From Fen-1298 sp050015675 (GTDB lineage Bacteria > Bacteroidota > Ignavibacteria > UBA10030), in contig JBEKAY010000008.1 in the NCBI GenBank assembly GCA_050015675.1, forward strand, positions 34,504 to 98,503: DNA of 64,000 bases, read 5' to 3'. The notes beneath the pieces are model-generated. The model was not told the DNA's origin, did no database searches, and saw nothing but the letters and a program-made list of their open reading frames with translations. Made by a program: the position numbers and the translations under genes. Positions 8,416 to 18,465 of this stretch are shown here, piece after piece; the stretch's first letter is position 1, and the number at the start of each line of letters is the position of its first letter.

Positions 8416-10308
8416 ATGTCTGATACAATAGATACATCGATAATCACAATTTCAGGAATAGATCTTTCTTTGCTCGAAAAGGTCGAAGCGCTGCCAACTA
8501 AGCCAGGCGTATATCAATTTAAAAATACGGATGGTAAGGTTATCTATATCGGCAAAGCACAAAACTTACGCAATCGAGTTCGACAATATTTCCACAAATC
8601 TCGATTGCTTGATCTGCGAATCGATGCGATGATTTCAAAAATTGCTGATGTGGAACTTACCGTTACTGACAGCGAGATTGAAGCGCTTATTCTTGAAGCC
8701 AACCTAATCAAACAACTCAAGCCGCGTTATAATGTCCTTCTCAAAGATGACAAGAGTTATCCATACATTGCTATTACTAAAGAACCATTCCCGCGTATAT
8801 ATGTAACCCGTCGCAAAACATCAGGTTCTCGCTACTTCGGTCCTTATACTGATGTAAAATCCATGAGGAATGCGCTCAAGACAGTGCGAGATCTTTTTAT
8901 GGTTCGCAGTTGCAGTCTTGATTTAACAGAAGAATCAATCAAGAAAAATAAATTTAAAGTATGTCTCGATTACCATATAAAAAAATGCGAAGGTCCATGT
9001 GAAGCACATGTTTCTCAAGAACATTATAATGTGTTGATTGATCAGGCAGCACAAGTCCTTCGTGGAAAAACAAAGAGTGTCATTGAGTCATTGAAGAAAG
9101 AAATGGATGTTCATGCCGATGCATCACGATTTGAAGAAGCGGCTGTAGTTCGGGATAGAATGAATGCACTAAGTGTGTATTCAGAAAAGCAAAAGATTGT
9201 AGATGCGGCAAAAACAGATCGTGATATCATTGCGCTTGTTTCCAAGGAGGACGATGCATGCGCTGTGATTTTCAAGGTTCGAGAAGGTAAAATGATCGGG
9301 AGCCAACATAGTTATCTCTCAAATGCCTCTGGAAAGCCCTTTGGCGAGCTATTAGAGGCTGTTCTTGAGCGTTATTATCTTGAACAAGAGGATATTCCGC
9401 CTGAATTGTTTTTATCTGCTGAGATAAGTAACACTGCGATTATCCAAAATTGGTTAGAAAACAAGAGCGGCCATTCGGTGAATCTGCAATTTCCAAAGTC
9501 GGGAGATAAAGCAAAACTTGTCGCTCTTGTACGTACAAACGCACAGTTCTGGTTGAATGAATTGGAATTAATGAGGCTCAAGCGCGGAGATATCGTACCT
9601 CATTCAGTTAAAGCTCTTCAGCGAGATCTTCGTTTAACTACACCACCGCGAAGAATTGATTGCTTTGATATCTCGAATATTCAAGGAGCGGACACGGTTG
9701 CTTCACTTGTTGTATTTGAAGATGGCAAACCAAAGAAAAGTGAATATCGAAAATTCAGAATTCGTACCGTTGAAGGCCCAAATGATTTCGCCAGCATGCA
9801 AGAAGTCGTTGAGCGTAGATATGCAAGACTTCTTGCGGAGAAGAGCGTACTTCCCGATCTCATCATAGTGGATGGGGGAAAAGGACAACTCTCCAGTGCC
9901 ATCGAAGTGCTGCATAAATTAGGAATTACTACAGTACCAATTATTGGTTTGGCGAAACGGCTCGAGGAAGTATTCCTCCCAGATCAGAACGAACCAGTTC
10001 AATTGCCTCGGACTTCATCGGGGCTTCGGTTGCTGCAGCAACTTAGAGACGAGGCGCATCGTTTTGCAATCACGTTTCACCGTTCTATACGCACAAAGAG
10101 AATAATACAGACAGAACTTGATATGATTCAAGGTATTGGAAAAAAACGAGCCAAACAGCTACTAGAAACATTTGGTTCTATTCAAGGTGTTCGCGTTGCT
10201 ACCGAAGACCAGCTCACTATTATTGTCGGCAAATCAGTTGCGAAAAATATTACAGAATACTTTAATGATTCAAAAAGCAATACATCGGTCGATGCTTTAC
10301 AACATTAA
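8416..10308 (+). CDS. uvrC: Excinuclease ABC subunit C
   Basis: A 630-residue UvrC, the dual-incision nuclease of nucleotide excision repair. The N-terminal GIY-YIG domain (KPGVYQFKN, then VIYIGKAQNLRNRVRQYF) makes the 3' cut. A UVR motif near residues 210-240 contacts UvrB. The RNase H-like domain (IDCFDISNIQG, LIIVDGGKGQL) makes the 5' cut, and a C-terminal helix-hairpin-helix (IQGIGKKRAKQLLETFGS) binds DNA. The length and domain order are normal. The ribosome-binding site is weak. Confidence 0.97.
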   Translation: MSDTIDTSIITISGIDLSLLEKVEALPTKPGVYQFKNTDGKVIYIGKAQNLRNRVRQYFHKSRLLDLRIDAMISKIADVELTVTDSEIEALILEANLIKQLKPRYNVLLKDDKSYPYIAITKEPFPRIYVTRRKTSGSRYFGPYTDVKSMRNALKTVRDLFMVRSCSLDLTEESIKKNKFKVCLDYHIKKCEGPCEAHVSQEHYNVLIDQAAQVLRGKTKSVIESLKKEMDVHADASRFEEAAVVRDRMNALSVYSEKQKIVDAAKTDRDIIALVSKEDDACAVIFKVREGKMIGSQHSYLSNASGKPFGELLEAVLERYYLEQEDIPPELFLSAEISNTAIIQNWLENKSGHSVNLQFPKSGDKAKLVALVRTNAQFWLNELELMRLKRGDIVPHSVKALQRDLRLTTPPRRIDCFDISNIQGADTVASLVVFEDGKPKKSEYRKFRIRTVEGPNDFASMQEVVERRYARLLAEKSVLPDLIIVDGGKGQLSSAIEVLHKLGITTVPIIGLAKRLEEVFLPDQNEPVQLPRTSSGLRLLQQLRDEAHRFAITFHRSIRTKRIIQTELDMIQGIGKKRAKQLLETFGSIQGVRVATEDQLTIIVGKSVAKNITEYFNDSKSNTSVDALQH

Positions 10309-10364
10309 GATGGGTTTTTCAATACATTGCGATTCGGCCGATTTTATCGTACGTTAAAAATAAT

Positions 10365-12197
10365 ATGAGTCCATCAGTTACTTTTTTTAGACTTCTTAAA
10401 TATTTTTTAAAGTACAAATGGCGGATTGTCGCCGGTCTTGTATCGGTTGCCATTATGAGCTCCGCAGATACTGTTTCGGCGTATTTAATTGCTCGTCTAT
10501 TTGAAATCCTGCAGACAATCAGCCAGCAAGTACGTTTAGGGCAAGAAATACTGGTAGCAGTACCTTTAAACCTGTTCAATAAACTTCTTTATTCGTTCAC
10601 AATACATGGGCAGCAAGAGAGTTTCGAGCTGATTTATAAATTTGCTCTAGCTGTTATTGTCATCATTCTGATAAAAGTGACTTTCGTGTATGTGCGCGAA
10701 TATGTCATGAGCTCTGTTCAGCAAAAAATTATGATGCGATTTAGGATTGAATTGTTCGATCGTATTGTTGTCCTTCCAATTAAGTACTTCGACGAGAATA
10801 AAACAGGCTATATCATGTCGCGCATTACGAACGACGTGAACAATATTGAACAATCCATCAACCTAATCGTCGAAATGGCGCAGAACCTTGTTTATACATT
10901 TGTCTATGCAGCAGCATTGTTCTATACAAACTGGCAGTTAGCCGTCGTAACAATTCTTATTTTTGCTTTTTCAGGCGAGATCTCACGTAAATTCGGTGAC
11001 AAGATTCGATCGTATAGCCATGCACTCACAAACACGCTGGCAGAAATCTCTGCGTTTATTCAAGAACGTATATCAGCAATACGCATTGTGAAATCGTTCA
11101 CGCGAGAGGAAAAGGAAAAAAAATCTTTCAAACAGAAGGTAGAATCCAATTACCATTATTCCATGAAAATTGTTCGTATCACCGCGCTGCTGAGTCCAAC
11201 GAATGAATTATTTAATACGACAGCCGCTTCCTTGTTAGTAATCTTCTGCGGATATCTTTTTATTAAAGGTTCAATGACAATCGAGATGATGCTATTTTTC
11301 CTCATCTTGATGATTAACTTAGCAAAACCAGTAAAGGCTTTAGGTGAGAGCGCAGCAAGGATTCAAAAAACTCTTGTTTCTGCGGGCTATATCTTCGAAA
11401 TACTAGACCAACCCAAAGAATCAAATAGAAAAACAGCTCATTCCTTTACGATTGAAAAGGGAACCGTCGAATATCGAAATGTGTCATTTTCATATAATAA
11501 CGATATTCAAGCATTAATAGACATCAATGTGCAGGTGAGAGGCGGCGAAAAGATAGCGCTGGTCGGACCAAGCGGTGGAGGGAAAAGTACATTTATCAAT
11601 ATGATACCACGATTCTATGAAGCCCAAAAAGGAAATATTTATATCGATGGAATTGACACACAAGAAGTGGATCTATATTCACTGAGAAGTCAGATAGCCA
11701 TTGTTCCGCAGGATGTAATTCTTTTCTCAGGTACAGTCTTTACTAATATACAGTATGGCAGGCTCGAAGCGACTAAAGAAGAAGTTCTGCGAGCTGCACG
11801 AGATGCAAACGCACATGATTTTATCGTGAAACTGGAAAATGGATATGACACGGAGGTTGGTGAGAGAGGATTGCAGCTTTCCGGAGGTCAGCGGCAGCGT
11901 ATTGCTATCGCACGGGCAATCCTTCGCAACCCGCGTATTTTGTTGTTAGATGAAGCGACATCTTCATTAGATACGGAATCTGAATTAATGGTGAAAGATG
12001 CGCTAGATCGGCTTATGGAAGGACGAACATCTTTTATCATTGCCCACAGACTTTCAACTATAGCACACTGTGATAGAATCATTGTGCTTGACGCAGGTCG
12101 CATTGTTGAAATAGGAACGCACGAGGAGCTCCTTTCAAAAGAAAGCGGATTATATCGGCGTCTCCATGCACTCCAATTTGATGAAAATCCTGCTTGA
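10365..12197 (+). CDS. ABC exporter, MsbA-like (fused membrane and ATPase domains)
   Basis: A 610-residue half-transporter with about six membrane segments in the first 330 residues and a C-terminal ATPase. The ATPase has Walker A GPSGGGKST, signature LSGGQRQRIAIARAIL, Walker B ILLLDEATSSLD and the switch histidine in IIAHRLST. Homologues flip lipid A, undecaprenyl-linked glycans or export peptides. Its direct coupling to two GT9 enzymes and an O-antigen ligase suggests lipid A/core flipping, but this is inferred from context. Its TGA is followed at once by the ATG of the next gene. Confidence 0.9.
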   Translation: MSPSVTFFRLLKYFLKYKWRIVAGLVSVAIMSSADTVSAYLIARLFEILQTISQQVRLGQEILVAVPLNLFNKLLYSFTIHGQQESFELIYKFALAVIVIILIKVTFVYVREYVMSSVQQKIMMRFRIELFDRIVVLPIKYFDENKTGYIMSRITNDVNNIEQSINLIVEMAQNLVYTFVYAAALFYTNWQLAVVTILIFAFSGEISRKFGDKIRSYSHALTNTLAEISAFIQERISAIRIVKSFTREEKEKKSFKQKVESNYHYSMKIVRITALLSPTNELFNTTAASLLVIFCGYLFIKGSMTIEMMLFFLILMINLAKPVKALGESAARIQKTLVSAGYIFEILDQPKESNRKTAHSFTIEKGTVEYRNVSFSYNNDIQALIDINVQVRGGEKIALVGPSGGGKSTFINMIPRFYEAQKGNIYIDGIDTQEVDLYSLRSQIAIVPQDVILFSGTVFTNIQYGRLEATKEEVLRAARDANAHDFIVKLENGYDTEVGERGLQLSGGQRQRIAIARAILRNPRILLLDEATSSLDTESELMVKDALDRLMEGRTSFIIAHRLSTIAHCDRIIVLDAGRIVEIGTHEELLSKESGLYRRLHALQFDENPA

Positions 12198-13301
12198 ATG
12201 AGAAACTCATTTCTAAAGCGCATTGAGATATTGTTGCGTCGCTTCTTAATTCTTGTGTTCGGATTCTTTATTCGAAGACGAAATCTACCATCGAACACTA
12301 TTGATTTTAATTCTAGTAAAATTCTCTTCATTCGACAAGATAGAATTGGTGATGTCCTCGTTTCCACTCCAATATTTGCCTCAGTCAAAGCTCATTATCC
12401 TTCAGCCATTATTGATGTTCTTCTCAGTGAGAATAATCATTTTGTTTTAATAAATGACCCGTTAATACGCAAACGATGGATCTATCAAAAAAAGATTAGT
12501 GAAGCGATTTCATTAGTGAAATCTATTCGAGAAGAGAAATATGACTTTGTCGTAGATATGATGGATAACCCATCAGTGACGTCGACTATTCTTTGCTTAT
12601 TATCTGGAGCTCGATGGAATGTTGGCATTGCCAAAGACAATAATTATGTCTATGACATTAAAGTACCTATGCTTTCTCGACGTGAAACACATATTGTCGA
12701 TCGAATTGCTCAATTGTTAACACCGTTTCACATTGATCCCAAAGACGAGAACTTTTACATCAGATATTTTACCTTACCAGAATCAGATGCTTTTGTAGAA
12801 GAGGTTCTTTCCGCGAATCAACTATGCAAACATCCATTGATTGGCATAAATATTTCTGCAGGAGGGAAGGCTCGCTTTTGGGGCATTGAAAATTACCGTG
12901 CGTTGCTTTCCTTCATAACAGAGAGATATCCAGAACTATGCCCAATCCTTTTGTATCAGCCATCTGATAAAGAGGAAGCGGCTAAGATAGTGGAAGACAA
13001 TAAAAATGTAATTCTTTCTCCAATTACAAAAACATTTGATCAATTTGCAGCGTTTATTAAAAGACTGTCTTTCCTTGTCTCGCCAGATACATCTGCTATT
13101 CACTTGGCGTCGGCATTTAACATCCCGTCGGTCGTGCTCTACGTTCAATCTGATAAAGCTTTGCGTATCTGGGAACCATATGGAACAGATTACGAAGTTG
13201 TCGTTACTGATGTTGATGATTTATCAACAATTCCAGTTACGGATGTTCAAGCAACTTTAAAGAAACTCATCGACCGCTATCGCATAAAGAACATTGAATA
13301 A
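12198..13301 (+). CDS. Glycosyltransferase family 9, heptosyltransferase-like (first copy)
   Basis: A 367-residue GT9 protein with the N-terminal signature ILFIRQDRIGDVLVSTPIF and a C-terminal nucleotide-sugar binding region containing VSPDTSAIHLASAFNIPSVVLY. GT9 enzymes such as WaaC and WaaF add heptose to the lipopolysaccharide inner core on the cytoplasmic face. The start abuts the ABC exporter stop, showing translational coupling. The next gene is a second GT9 with the same fold but clearly different sequence. Confidence 0.9.
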   Translation: MRNSFLKRIEILLRRFLILVFGFFIRRRNLPSNTIDFNSSKILFIRQDRIGDVLVSTPIFASVKAHYPSAIIDVLLSENNHFVLINDPLIRKRWIYQKKISEAISLVKSIREEKYDFVVDMMDNPSVTSTILCLLSGARWNVGIAKDNNYVYDIKVPMLSRRETHIVDRIAQLLTPFHIDPKDENFYIRYFTLPESDAFVEEVLSANQLCKHPLIGINISAGGKARFWGIENYRALLSFITERYPELCPILLYQPSDKEEAAKIVEDNKNVILSPITKTFDQFAAFIKRLSFLVSPDTSAIHLASAFNIPSVVLYVQSDKALRIWEPYGTDYEVVVTDVDDLSTIPVTDVQATLKKLIDRYRIKNIE

Positions 13302-13323
13302 GTGCAGGATATCAGATAACAGT

Positions 13324-14460
13324 ATGATTGAGAAATTAGAATATTGGTGGAGGCATCGAATTGTTTATCCTCTTTTGCGATTGATATTTCATAACCCAAG
13401 AAAAGACTCACCAATTGAAATCCAGACTGTTAACAGCGTACTCTTCTTGAGATACGATCGAATAGGAGACATGATTGTTACAACACCGATCTTTCAGAGC
13501 TTGAAGCAATTAAATCCTGCGTTAAAGATCGGAGTGTTTGCGAGTAAAACAAATGCAGAAATTATTCGCTACAATCCTTACGTAGATACAGTGTACGTGC
13601 TTCATTCAAACTGGGTGAAGTTGATTACTGAAATCCTGAAGGCAAGAAGAAATAAATATGAAGTAGTATTGAACTTAATTTTCAACAGAACTACTAGCGG
13701 CGGTATATTGTCGAATATACTATCTCCACCGGGAATTAAAATAGGACAGGGTGATGAAAAATACAGGTTCTATTTTAATAGAATTCTAAAAATATCTCGA
13801 AACACAAGCCATATGCTCGAAACTCTTGTGCTTATAATAAAAGAAGTCTTCGATATTAAACTAATACCTGACCAATTGAAATATAATATCTTCGTTAATG
13901 AAGAAACAAGAAATAAAGTTACGGCGTACTTAACAGCATATAATCTTCGACCAAGGCAATATTCTGCTATCGGAAAATCATTTTATGTTGTGTTCAATCT
14001 TTCAGCGAACGATTCAGTAAGAAGAATTTCAGCTAAGCAAGCTTATTCAATCGGAGATCATCTCGGTTCGAAGACTTCATTTCGAACGCTTCTTCTGCAT
14101 GCTCCAAATGATTCTTTGATGCTTTCAGTAAAACAAGAACTCGTTAAGAACTCAAGATGTCTGTCATTTCCAGATCAAGGGAATGCCTCATTGCTCGAAA
14201 TTGCTGTACTCATTGAAGGCGCTCTTGCAGTGATTACACCCGATACGTCCATCGTCCATTTTGCATCCGCAACAAAGACGCCTGTTGTTGGATTCTATAC
14301 TCAGATGCAGGATGTTCATGAATGGCTGCCCCATCAAGTAAATAATCGTCTTGTTGTTTCATCTAAATATGAACCAACAAGTGCGATTCCTATTCCGGAA
14401 ATGATAAATGCGATCGATGATTTCATGATGGGACTTAATAGAGAGCCAATGAATAAATAA
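13324..14460 (+). CDS. Glycosyltransferase family 9, heptosyltransferase-like (second copy)
   Basis: A GT9 protein of about 378 residues with VLFLRYDRIGDMIVTTPIF at the N-terminus and the sugar-nucleotide region VITPDTSIVHFASATKTPVVGFY near the end. The frame opens at a TTG at 13294 overlapping the previous gene; the ATG at 13324 has AGGA upstream and begins closer to the usual family start. It probably adds the sugar following the one added by the preceding GT9 in the same core oligosaccharide, but the actual acceptors are unknown. Confidence 0.88.
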   Translation: MIEKLEYWWRHRIVYPLLRLIFHNPRKDSPIEIQTVNSVLFLRYDRIGDMIVTTPIFQSLKQLNPALKIGVFASKTNAEIIRYNPYVDTVYVLHSNWVKLITEILKARRNKYEVVLNLIFNRTTSGGILSNILSPPGIKIGQGDEKYRFYFNRILKISRNTSHMLETLVLIIKEVFDIKLIPDQLKYNIFVNEETRNKVTAYLTAYNLRPRQYSAIGKSFYVVFNLSANDSVRRISAKQAYSIGDHLGSKTSFRTLLLHAPNDSLMLSVKQELVKNSRCLSFPDQGNASLLEIAVLIEGALAVITPDTSIVHFASATKTPVVGFYTQMQDVHEWLPHQVNNRLVVSSKYEPTSAIPIPEMINAIDDFMMGLNREPMNK

Positions 14461-14510
14461 ATATGTTATTATAGACTTCATCCTTTTATTTTCAAGAAAG
14501 AATAGTTCAT

Positions 14511-15737
14511 ATGAAGGCAATCGACTATCGCGCAACATTCCCAAAGGCAATGAGCCGTTTTGGACTTTATCTTTTTGCGTTTAGCATTCCTATTTCATTT
14601 GTTCCTGCTGAGTTTGCCATAGGGATTACTTTTTTAGGGTGGCTTTTAGAAGGTATATTCAACAAGCATTGGCAGTATTATCCAACAAGATTGTTCATTC
14701 CACTTTTATTCTACATAGGTTGGAATATAATTGCATCCAGCATTTCTCCGAGACCCGGACACAGTCTATGGGCATTAGCTGATAATGAATGGCCTATGTT
14801 TATTATGCTGTTTGTTTATTTCATCATCGATGATGTTGAAGTATTAAAACGCATATTACATCTATGGTTTTTTTCGGCTTCGGTATCTGCTCTCTATGGC
14901 ATTTGGCAGACATTCTCTGGATATCAATTACATCGACATGAGACACTTGCCCATATGGGAAACTATTTCCGTGCAGTTGGTTTCAACGGATTTTATCTCA
15001 CGTTTGCAGGATTTATTATGTCTGTTTTCTTTGTTAGCTTTTGTATCAGTTTTCAATCAGGAATTGCTAAGAATCGGTGGAAATATATTTTAGTAGCACT
15101 CATGAGCTTTTCGGCAGCGATAGGAACTTTCGCAAGAAGCATCTGGTTGTCATTCGCTGTTGTTATTCCAATCTTCGGCTTTGTAAAAGGCAAACGCATG
15201 GGCAGTATTGTCATTACTGTATTTCTTGTTATTGTTCTTTTATGTGTCATCTTTATTCCCACGATAAGAGATCGTGCATATTCCAGCGTTCTGCCTTCAG
15301 AAAATCAGACCCGACTGAATCTCTGGAAAACATCCATACATATGTCAAAAGATTTTCCGATGACTGGAATCGGAGAGGACAACTTCGATTATTACCTTGA
15401 TCGATATAAGGTTGACGGGTATTATGATACAACAGCACATCCTCACAATGATTATCTTACGGTTCTTATTTCATCCGGGATTCCGGGTCTCATTGCTTTC
15501 TTATCCATATGGTTTGTTATTATACAAATGGGATTTAAAACTCAAAAGAATTCTTTTAATCCATTTCTTAAAGAACTTGCACTTGGTGGTACATTAGCGA
15601 TTATTGGTTTTATGATCGGCGGGCTCTTCCAAAACTATTATGGAACATTTGCTAATTGCTGGGGGTGGTGGCTGATGGCTGGGCTCACAATGGCCTCACA
15701 TCGTTTTTATATAGAAGAAGAAAAAATTAAATCATAA
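14511..15737 (+). CDS. O-antigen ligase/polymerase family membrane protein
   Basis: A 408-residue protein with ten or more predicted membrane segments and the Wzy_C (O-antigen ligase) motif region around NQTRLNLWKTSIHMSKDFPMTGIG followed by HPHNDYLTVLISSGIPGLIAF. The HxHNxYL-type motif on the large periplasmic loop is characteristic of WaaL-type ligases. Members of the family join glycan chains to lipid A core or polymerise repeat units. It closes the plus-strand glycan operon and overlaps the convergent GT2 gene by 11 bases. Confidence 0.87.
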   Translation: MKAIDYRATFPKAMSRFGLYLFAFSIPISFVPAEFAIGITFLGWLLEGIFNKHWQYYPTRLFIPLLFYIGWNIIASSISPRPGHSLWALADNEWPMFIMLFVYFIIDDVEVLKRILHLWFFSASVSALYGIWQTFSGYQLHRHETLAHMGNYFRAVGFNGFYLTFAGFIMSVFFVSFCISFQSGIAKNRWKYILVALMSFSAAIGTFARSIWLSFAVVIPIFGFVKGKRMGSIVITVFLVIVLLCVIFIPTIRDRAYSSVLPSENQTRLNLWKTSIHMSKDFPMTGIGEDNFDYYLDRYKVDGYYDTTAHPHNDYLTVLISSGIPGLIAFLSIWFVIIQMGFKTQKNSFNPFLKELALGGTLAIIGFMIGGLFQNYYGTFANCWGWWLMAGLTMASHRFYIEEEKIKS

Positions 15738-16590
15738 TATAATTTTTATATTCGCCGATTCTCCAGCCGCATCGTGATTCGATACCATCGAGAATCTTTT
15801 CTTTTAATGGTTGTTGAACGTTTGACGGATCGTATTTAAAATGCCAATTTTGATTACGAATTCGTTCTGTCATGATAGAAGGATGTGTACCATCATATTT
15901 TGCCAATTTGCCGCTTTGTCCGTAATTATAATCGCTTACTACTCCTACGTACTGATCGACCCATTTATCAGAGTGCCAGAACTTGTTGAAAGTTTTTTGT
16001 TTCAACAGTTGAATATCCGGCGGTTTTACCCAACCGTAATGATAAATTGCTGCATCAATTAACTTCACGTGAAGCTTTTGTCCATTGATTCTAAAACCTT
16101 GAGCATCGCCCCATGAACGAACTCCAATCTTGGGACGTACAATTCGTATTTCGTGCCGATACCAGCGCTGTGAATCGCCAATGTAATTGTAACTGCCGTA
16201 GAAATGTTTATAATTTAAAAGAAGCCCTTCAACTTCTCTTGCATCTTTATAAAACGACATTGCTTCTTTAATTACTACATAATCCTGTTCGTGCAACACT
16301 TCATCTGCTTGAAGATATATTGCCCAATCACCTGCAATTTGGTCGAGCGCAAGATTTGTTTGTAGGGCAAGAATTGTTCCGCCTTTGCGAATTGATTCAT
16401 CCCAGACTGTTTCAAGAATTTTAATTTTAGGTGCATGAAGTGATTTAATGCGTTCTAAAGTATTGTCTTCCGACTGACCGACTGCTACGATAATTTTATC
16501 GCATAAGGGAAGGAGAGAGCTGATGGATTCAATAAAAGGATAGTCATACTTCACACCGTTGCGTACAAACGTGAATCCAGATACTTTCAT
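15727..16590 (-). CDS. Glycosyltransferase family 2 (soluble)
   Basis: A 287-residue GT2 enzyme with an N-terminal FVRNGVKYDYPFIESISSL and the nucleotide-sugar region around LDQIAGDWAIYLQADEVLHE. The aspartate of QADE stands where the family has its metal-binding DxD. There are no membrane segments, so it acts in the cytoplasm. It is the last gene of the minus-strand operon beginning at 20851, lying 13 bp after the PorV/PorQ-like gene, and it is convergent with the O-antigen ligase. Its sugar and acceptor cannot be told. Confidence 0.85.
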   Translation of the reverse strand: MKVSGFTFVRNGVKYDYPFIESISSLLPLCDKIIVAVGQSEDNTLERIKSLHAPKIKILETVWDESIRKGGTILALQTNLALDQIAGDWAIYLQADEVLHEQDYVVIKEAMSFYKDAREVEGLLLNYKHFYGSYNYIGDSQRWYRHEIRIVRPKIGVRSWGDAQGFRINGQKLHVKLIDAAIYHYGWVKPPDIQLLKQKTFNKFWHSDKWVDQYVGVVSDYNYGQSGKLAKYDGTHPSIMTERIRNQNWHFKYDPSNVQQPLKEKILDGIESRCGWRIGEYKNYIMI

Positions 16591-16603
16591 TCCACCTTAT
16601 CCT

Positions 16604-17494
16604 TTATAGAACAAACCCAATTGAAATAAGATGAGAATTTCCTAGTTGCAAAGAAAATGGAACAAATGCATAATCGATCGTTACGAAACGATAACAAATT
16701 CCTATCCCCGCAGAAAATCCGCGTGTATCAATTCCAGTTTGGTAACCAACACGTGCCGTGAATGTATGATCATATATGGCTTCTCCGCCAATACTACAAT
16801 GGTTAAAAGATGTTCCAAGTTCTGAAGAAAATGCTGTAGCTGCACGGAAAGTTATTTTATCTAAATCGAATGAATATGTTCCACCAAAGCGGATTTGCGA
16901 GGGCAAATCTGTTCGTTCGTTTCGGAACGCTGAAAGCGAACCTAAATTTGTCAATGAAAAACCAAGACTAAGACCGTCGATCGGCGGCATGTAAAGAACA
17001 CCGGCATCAATTCCAAAACCGGTTGCTTCGTCAACAAATATTTTTTCATAGAGATATTTAGGAGCGATGCCTATTCGAATGTCTTGAGTTAATTCTACGG
17101 CATAAGTCAACTGAAAGGATGTGTATTGCACATTGAAGATTCCTATAGCTGGGCCAGGGATTGTACGCAGCTCGAGTCCATCCACACTGGTATTTCCAAT
17201 AGAAAGGGACAAAGAGCCAAAACTAAAAGGAGCGGCTATTGACAAGTACTCCGTTCGAATATCTTGAATCCATTCTGTATGCGAGAACAAAACTCCATAG
17301 CCCTCGCTAGAAGCAATGTTCGCAGGATTGATAAGAATCGATTGAAGTGCTGTTGGATCTGCAACAAAAGATTCACCTGTAGCAGCAACGAATGGCGTTG
17401 TTGGGAACTTTAAACTAACAACGCCGCGAGAACTTCCTTGCGAAAGCAGGAGTGAAGGGAAAAGAAGCAATGAAAAAATAATTTTATGTTTCAT
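16604..17494 (-). CDS. PorV/PorQ-family outer-membrane beta-barrel protein
   Basis: A 296-residue protein with a signal peptide (MKHKIIFSLLLFPSLLLSQG) followed by the family's N-terminal pattern around FPTTPFVAATGESFVADPTALQ. Regular amphipathic beta strands follow, ending in the aromatic-rich last strand HLISIGFVL. PorV/PorQ/UPF0164 proteins are outer-membrane barrels, several of which work with type IX secretion. The start overlaps the preceding gene's stop by one base. A specific role is not assignable. Confidence 0.8.
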   Translation of the reverse strand: MKHKIIFSLLLFPSLLLSQGSSRGVVSLKFPTTPFVAATGESFVADPTALQSILINPANIASSEGYGVLFSHTEWIQDIRTEYLSIAAPFSFGSLSLSIGNTSVDGLELRTIPGPAIGIFNVQYTSFQLTYAVELTQDIRIGIAPKYLYEKIFVDEATGFGIDAGVLYMPPIDGLSLGFSLTNLGSLSAFRNERTDLPSQIRFGGTYSFDLDKITFRAATAFSSELGTSFNHCSIGGEAIYDHTFTARVGYQTGIDTRGFSAGIGICYRFVTIDYAFVPFSLQLGNSHLISIGFVL

Positions 17495-18465
17495 TAGAAT
17501 CTCAGCGCTAATGAGAGAATATGGATACCACTTGGACTGTATGGTTCAAATATATATGCATAATCAAATGAAGGCGTCCAATTTGCCACCTTAGTTTGTA
17601 CGGATATTCCTATTGCCGGTTTTGCAGGCAGGTCTGCATTCATTGCAATTTGGTCAATGCCGCCTCGGATATGCACGCCATCATACACCTCAATTTCTGA
17701 ACCAGCACGAACATAAAGCGAAGAGCCAATAGATTCAAATTCACCTGACAATATAATTGGATAATCTTTGGGCATCCAACTTAATCCAACGCGTTTTCGC
17801 AATGGAAAATAATCTGAAGAAGCATTACCGAGTTGTCCATAAAGCGTAGATGTATCCCATTTATACTTCGCGGTAATATCCTGCACGACTACTCCGAGCG
17901 TAAGTTGTTGTGAGAGCAAATAGATTGCGCCAATATCTATTGCGGCGGTTGTGCTCTTTATTCCTGCAAAAAGAGAGTAATAAAGAATCTTCGCAGTCAC
18001 TCCAAAAGCAAAGTTGGAAGTTGGCTTTAATCCAAAGGAGAATAAAAAACTATTTTCTGATGTACTATAGGTTTCCGTATGAATACCGTCATAGTCGCGA
18101 CCATCAATATTTCCAACTCCTGCATTAATGATGGACAAGGAAAATCCAGCATTCGGTTTTAAACTTTTTGTGTAACTTAAAAAGTTGAGTTTTCTATCGA
18201 GAGAGAGAACTCCGTACGTTGCAGCAACAGTTGGCTCGGATTCAAATGGAACGATTGCTGGATTGTAATAAGATTGCACATCGCCGGTAATGACCGCAGT
18301 CATCGCATTTCCCATTGCCATTCCGCGTGCGCCAAATCCCATACGCATCGGCGCGCCGGCAAGTCCGCCGATGGAAGAGCTGCTCTGCAGTTGGCTTAAA
18401 ACAACTATTGACATACTAAAAGACAAGAGAATGATTGCAATGAGAGTACGAGAAAATGTTTTCAT
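17494..18465 (-). CDS. PorV-like outer-membrane protein of the UPF0164 family
   Basis: About 323 residues with a signal peptide and the family core GAPMRMGFGARGMAMGNAMT followed by DVQSYYNPA. This is the strongly conserved start of PorV-type barrels, which ferry type IX substrates to the attachment complex. The frame extends to 18489, but the ATG at 18465 overlaps the upstream TGA in an ATGA, so I take that as the start. It is paralogous in fold to the next gene but not closely similar. Its position behind a sorting-domain protein fits a secretion role. Confidence 0.85.
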   Translation of the reverse strand: MKTFSRTLIAIILLSFSMSIVVLSQLQSSSSIGGLAGAPMRMGFGARGMAMGNAMTAVITGDVQSYYNPAIVPFESEPTVAATYGVLSLDRKLNFLSYTKSLKPNAGFSLSIINAGVGNIDGRDYDGIHTETYSTSENSFLFSFGLKPTSNFAFGVTAKILYYSLFAGIKSTTAAIDIGAIYLLSQQLTLGVVVQDITAKYKWDTSTLYGQLGNASSDYFPLRKRVGLSWMPKDYPIILSGEFESIGSSLYVRAGSEIEVYDGVHIRGGIDQIAMNADLPAKPAIGISVQTKVANWTPSFDYAYIFEPYSPSGIHILSLALRF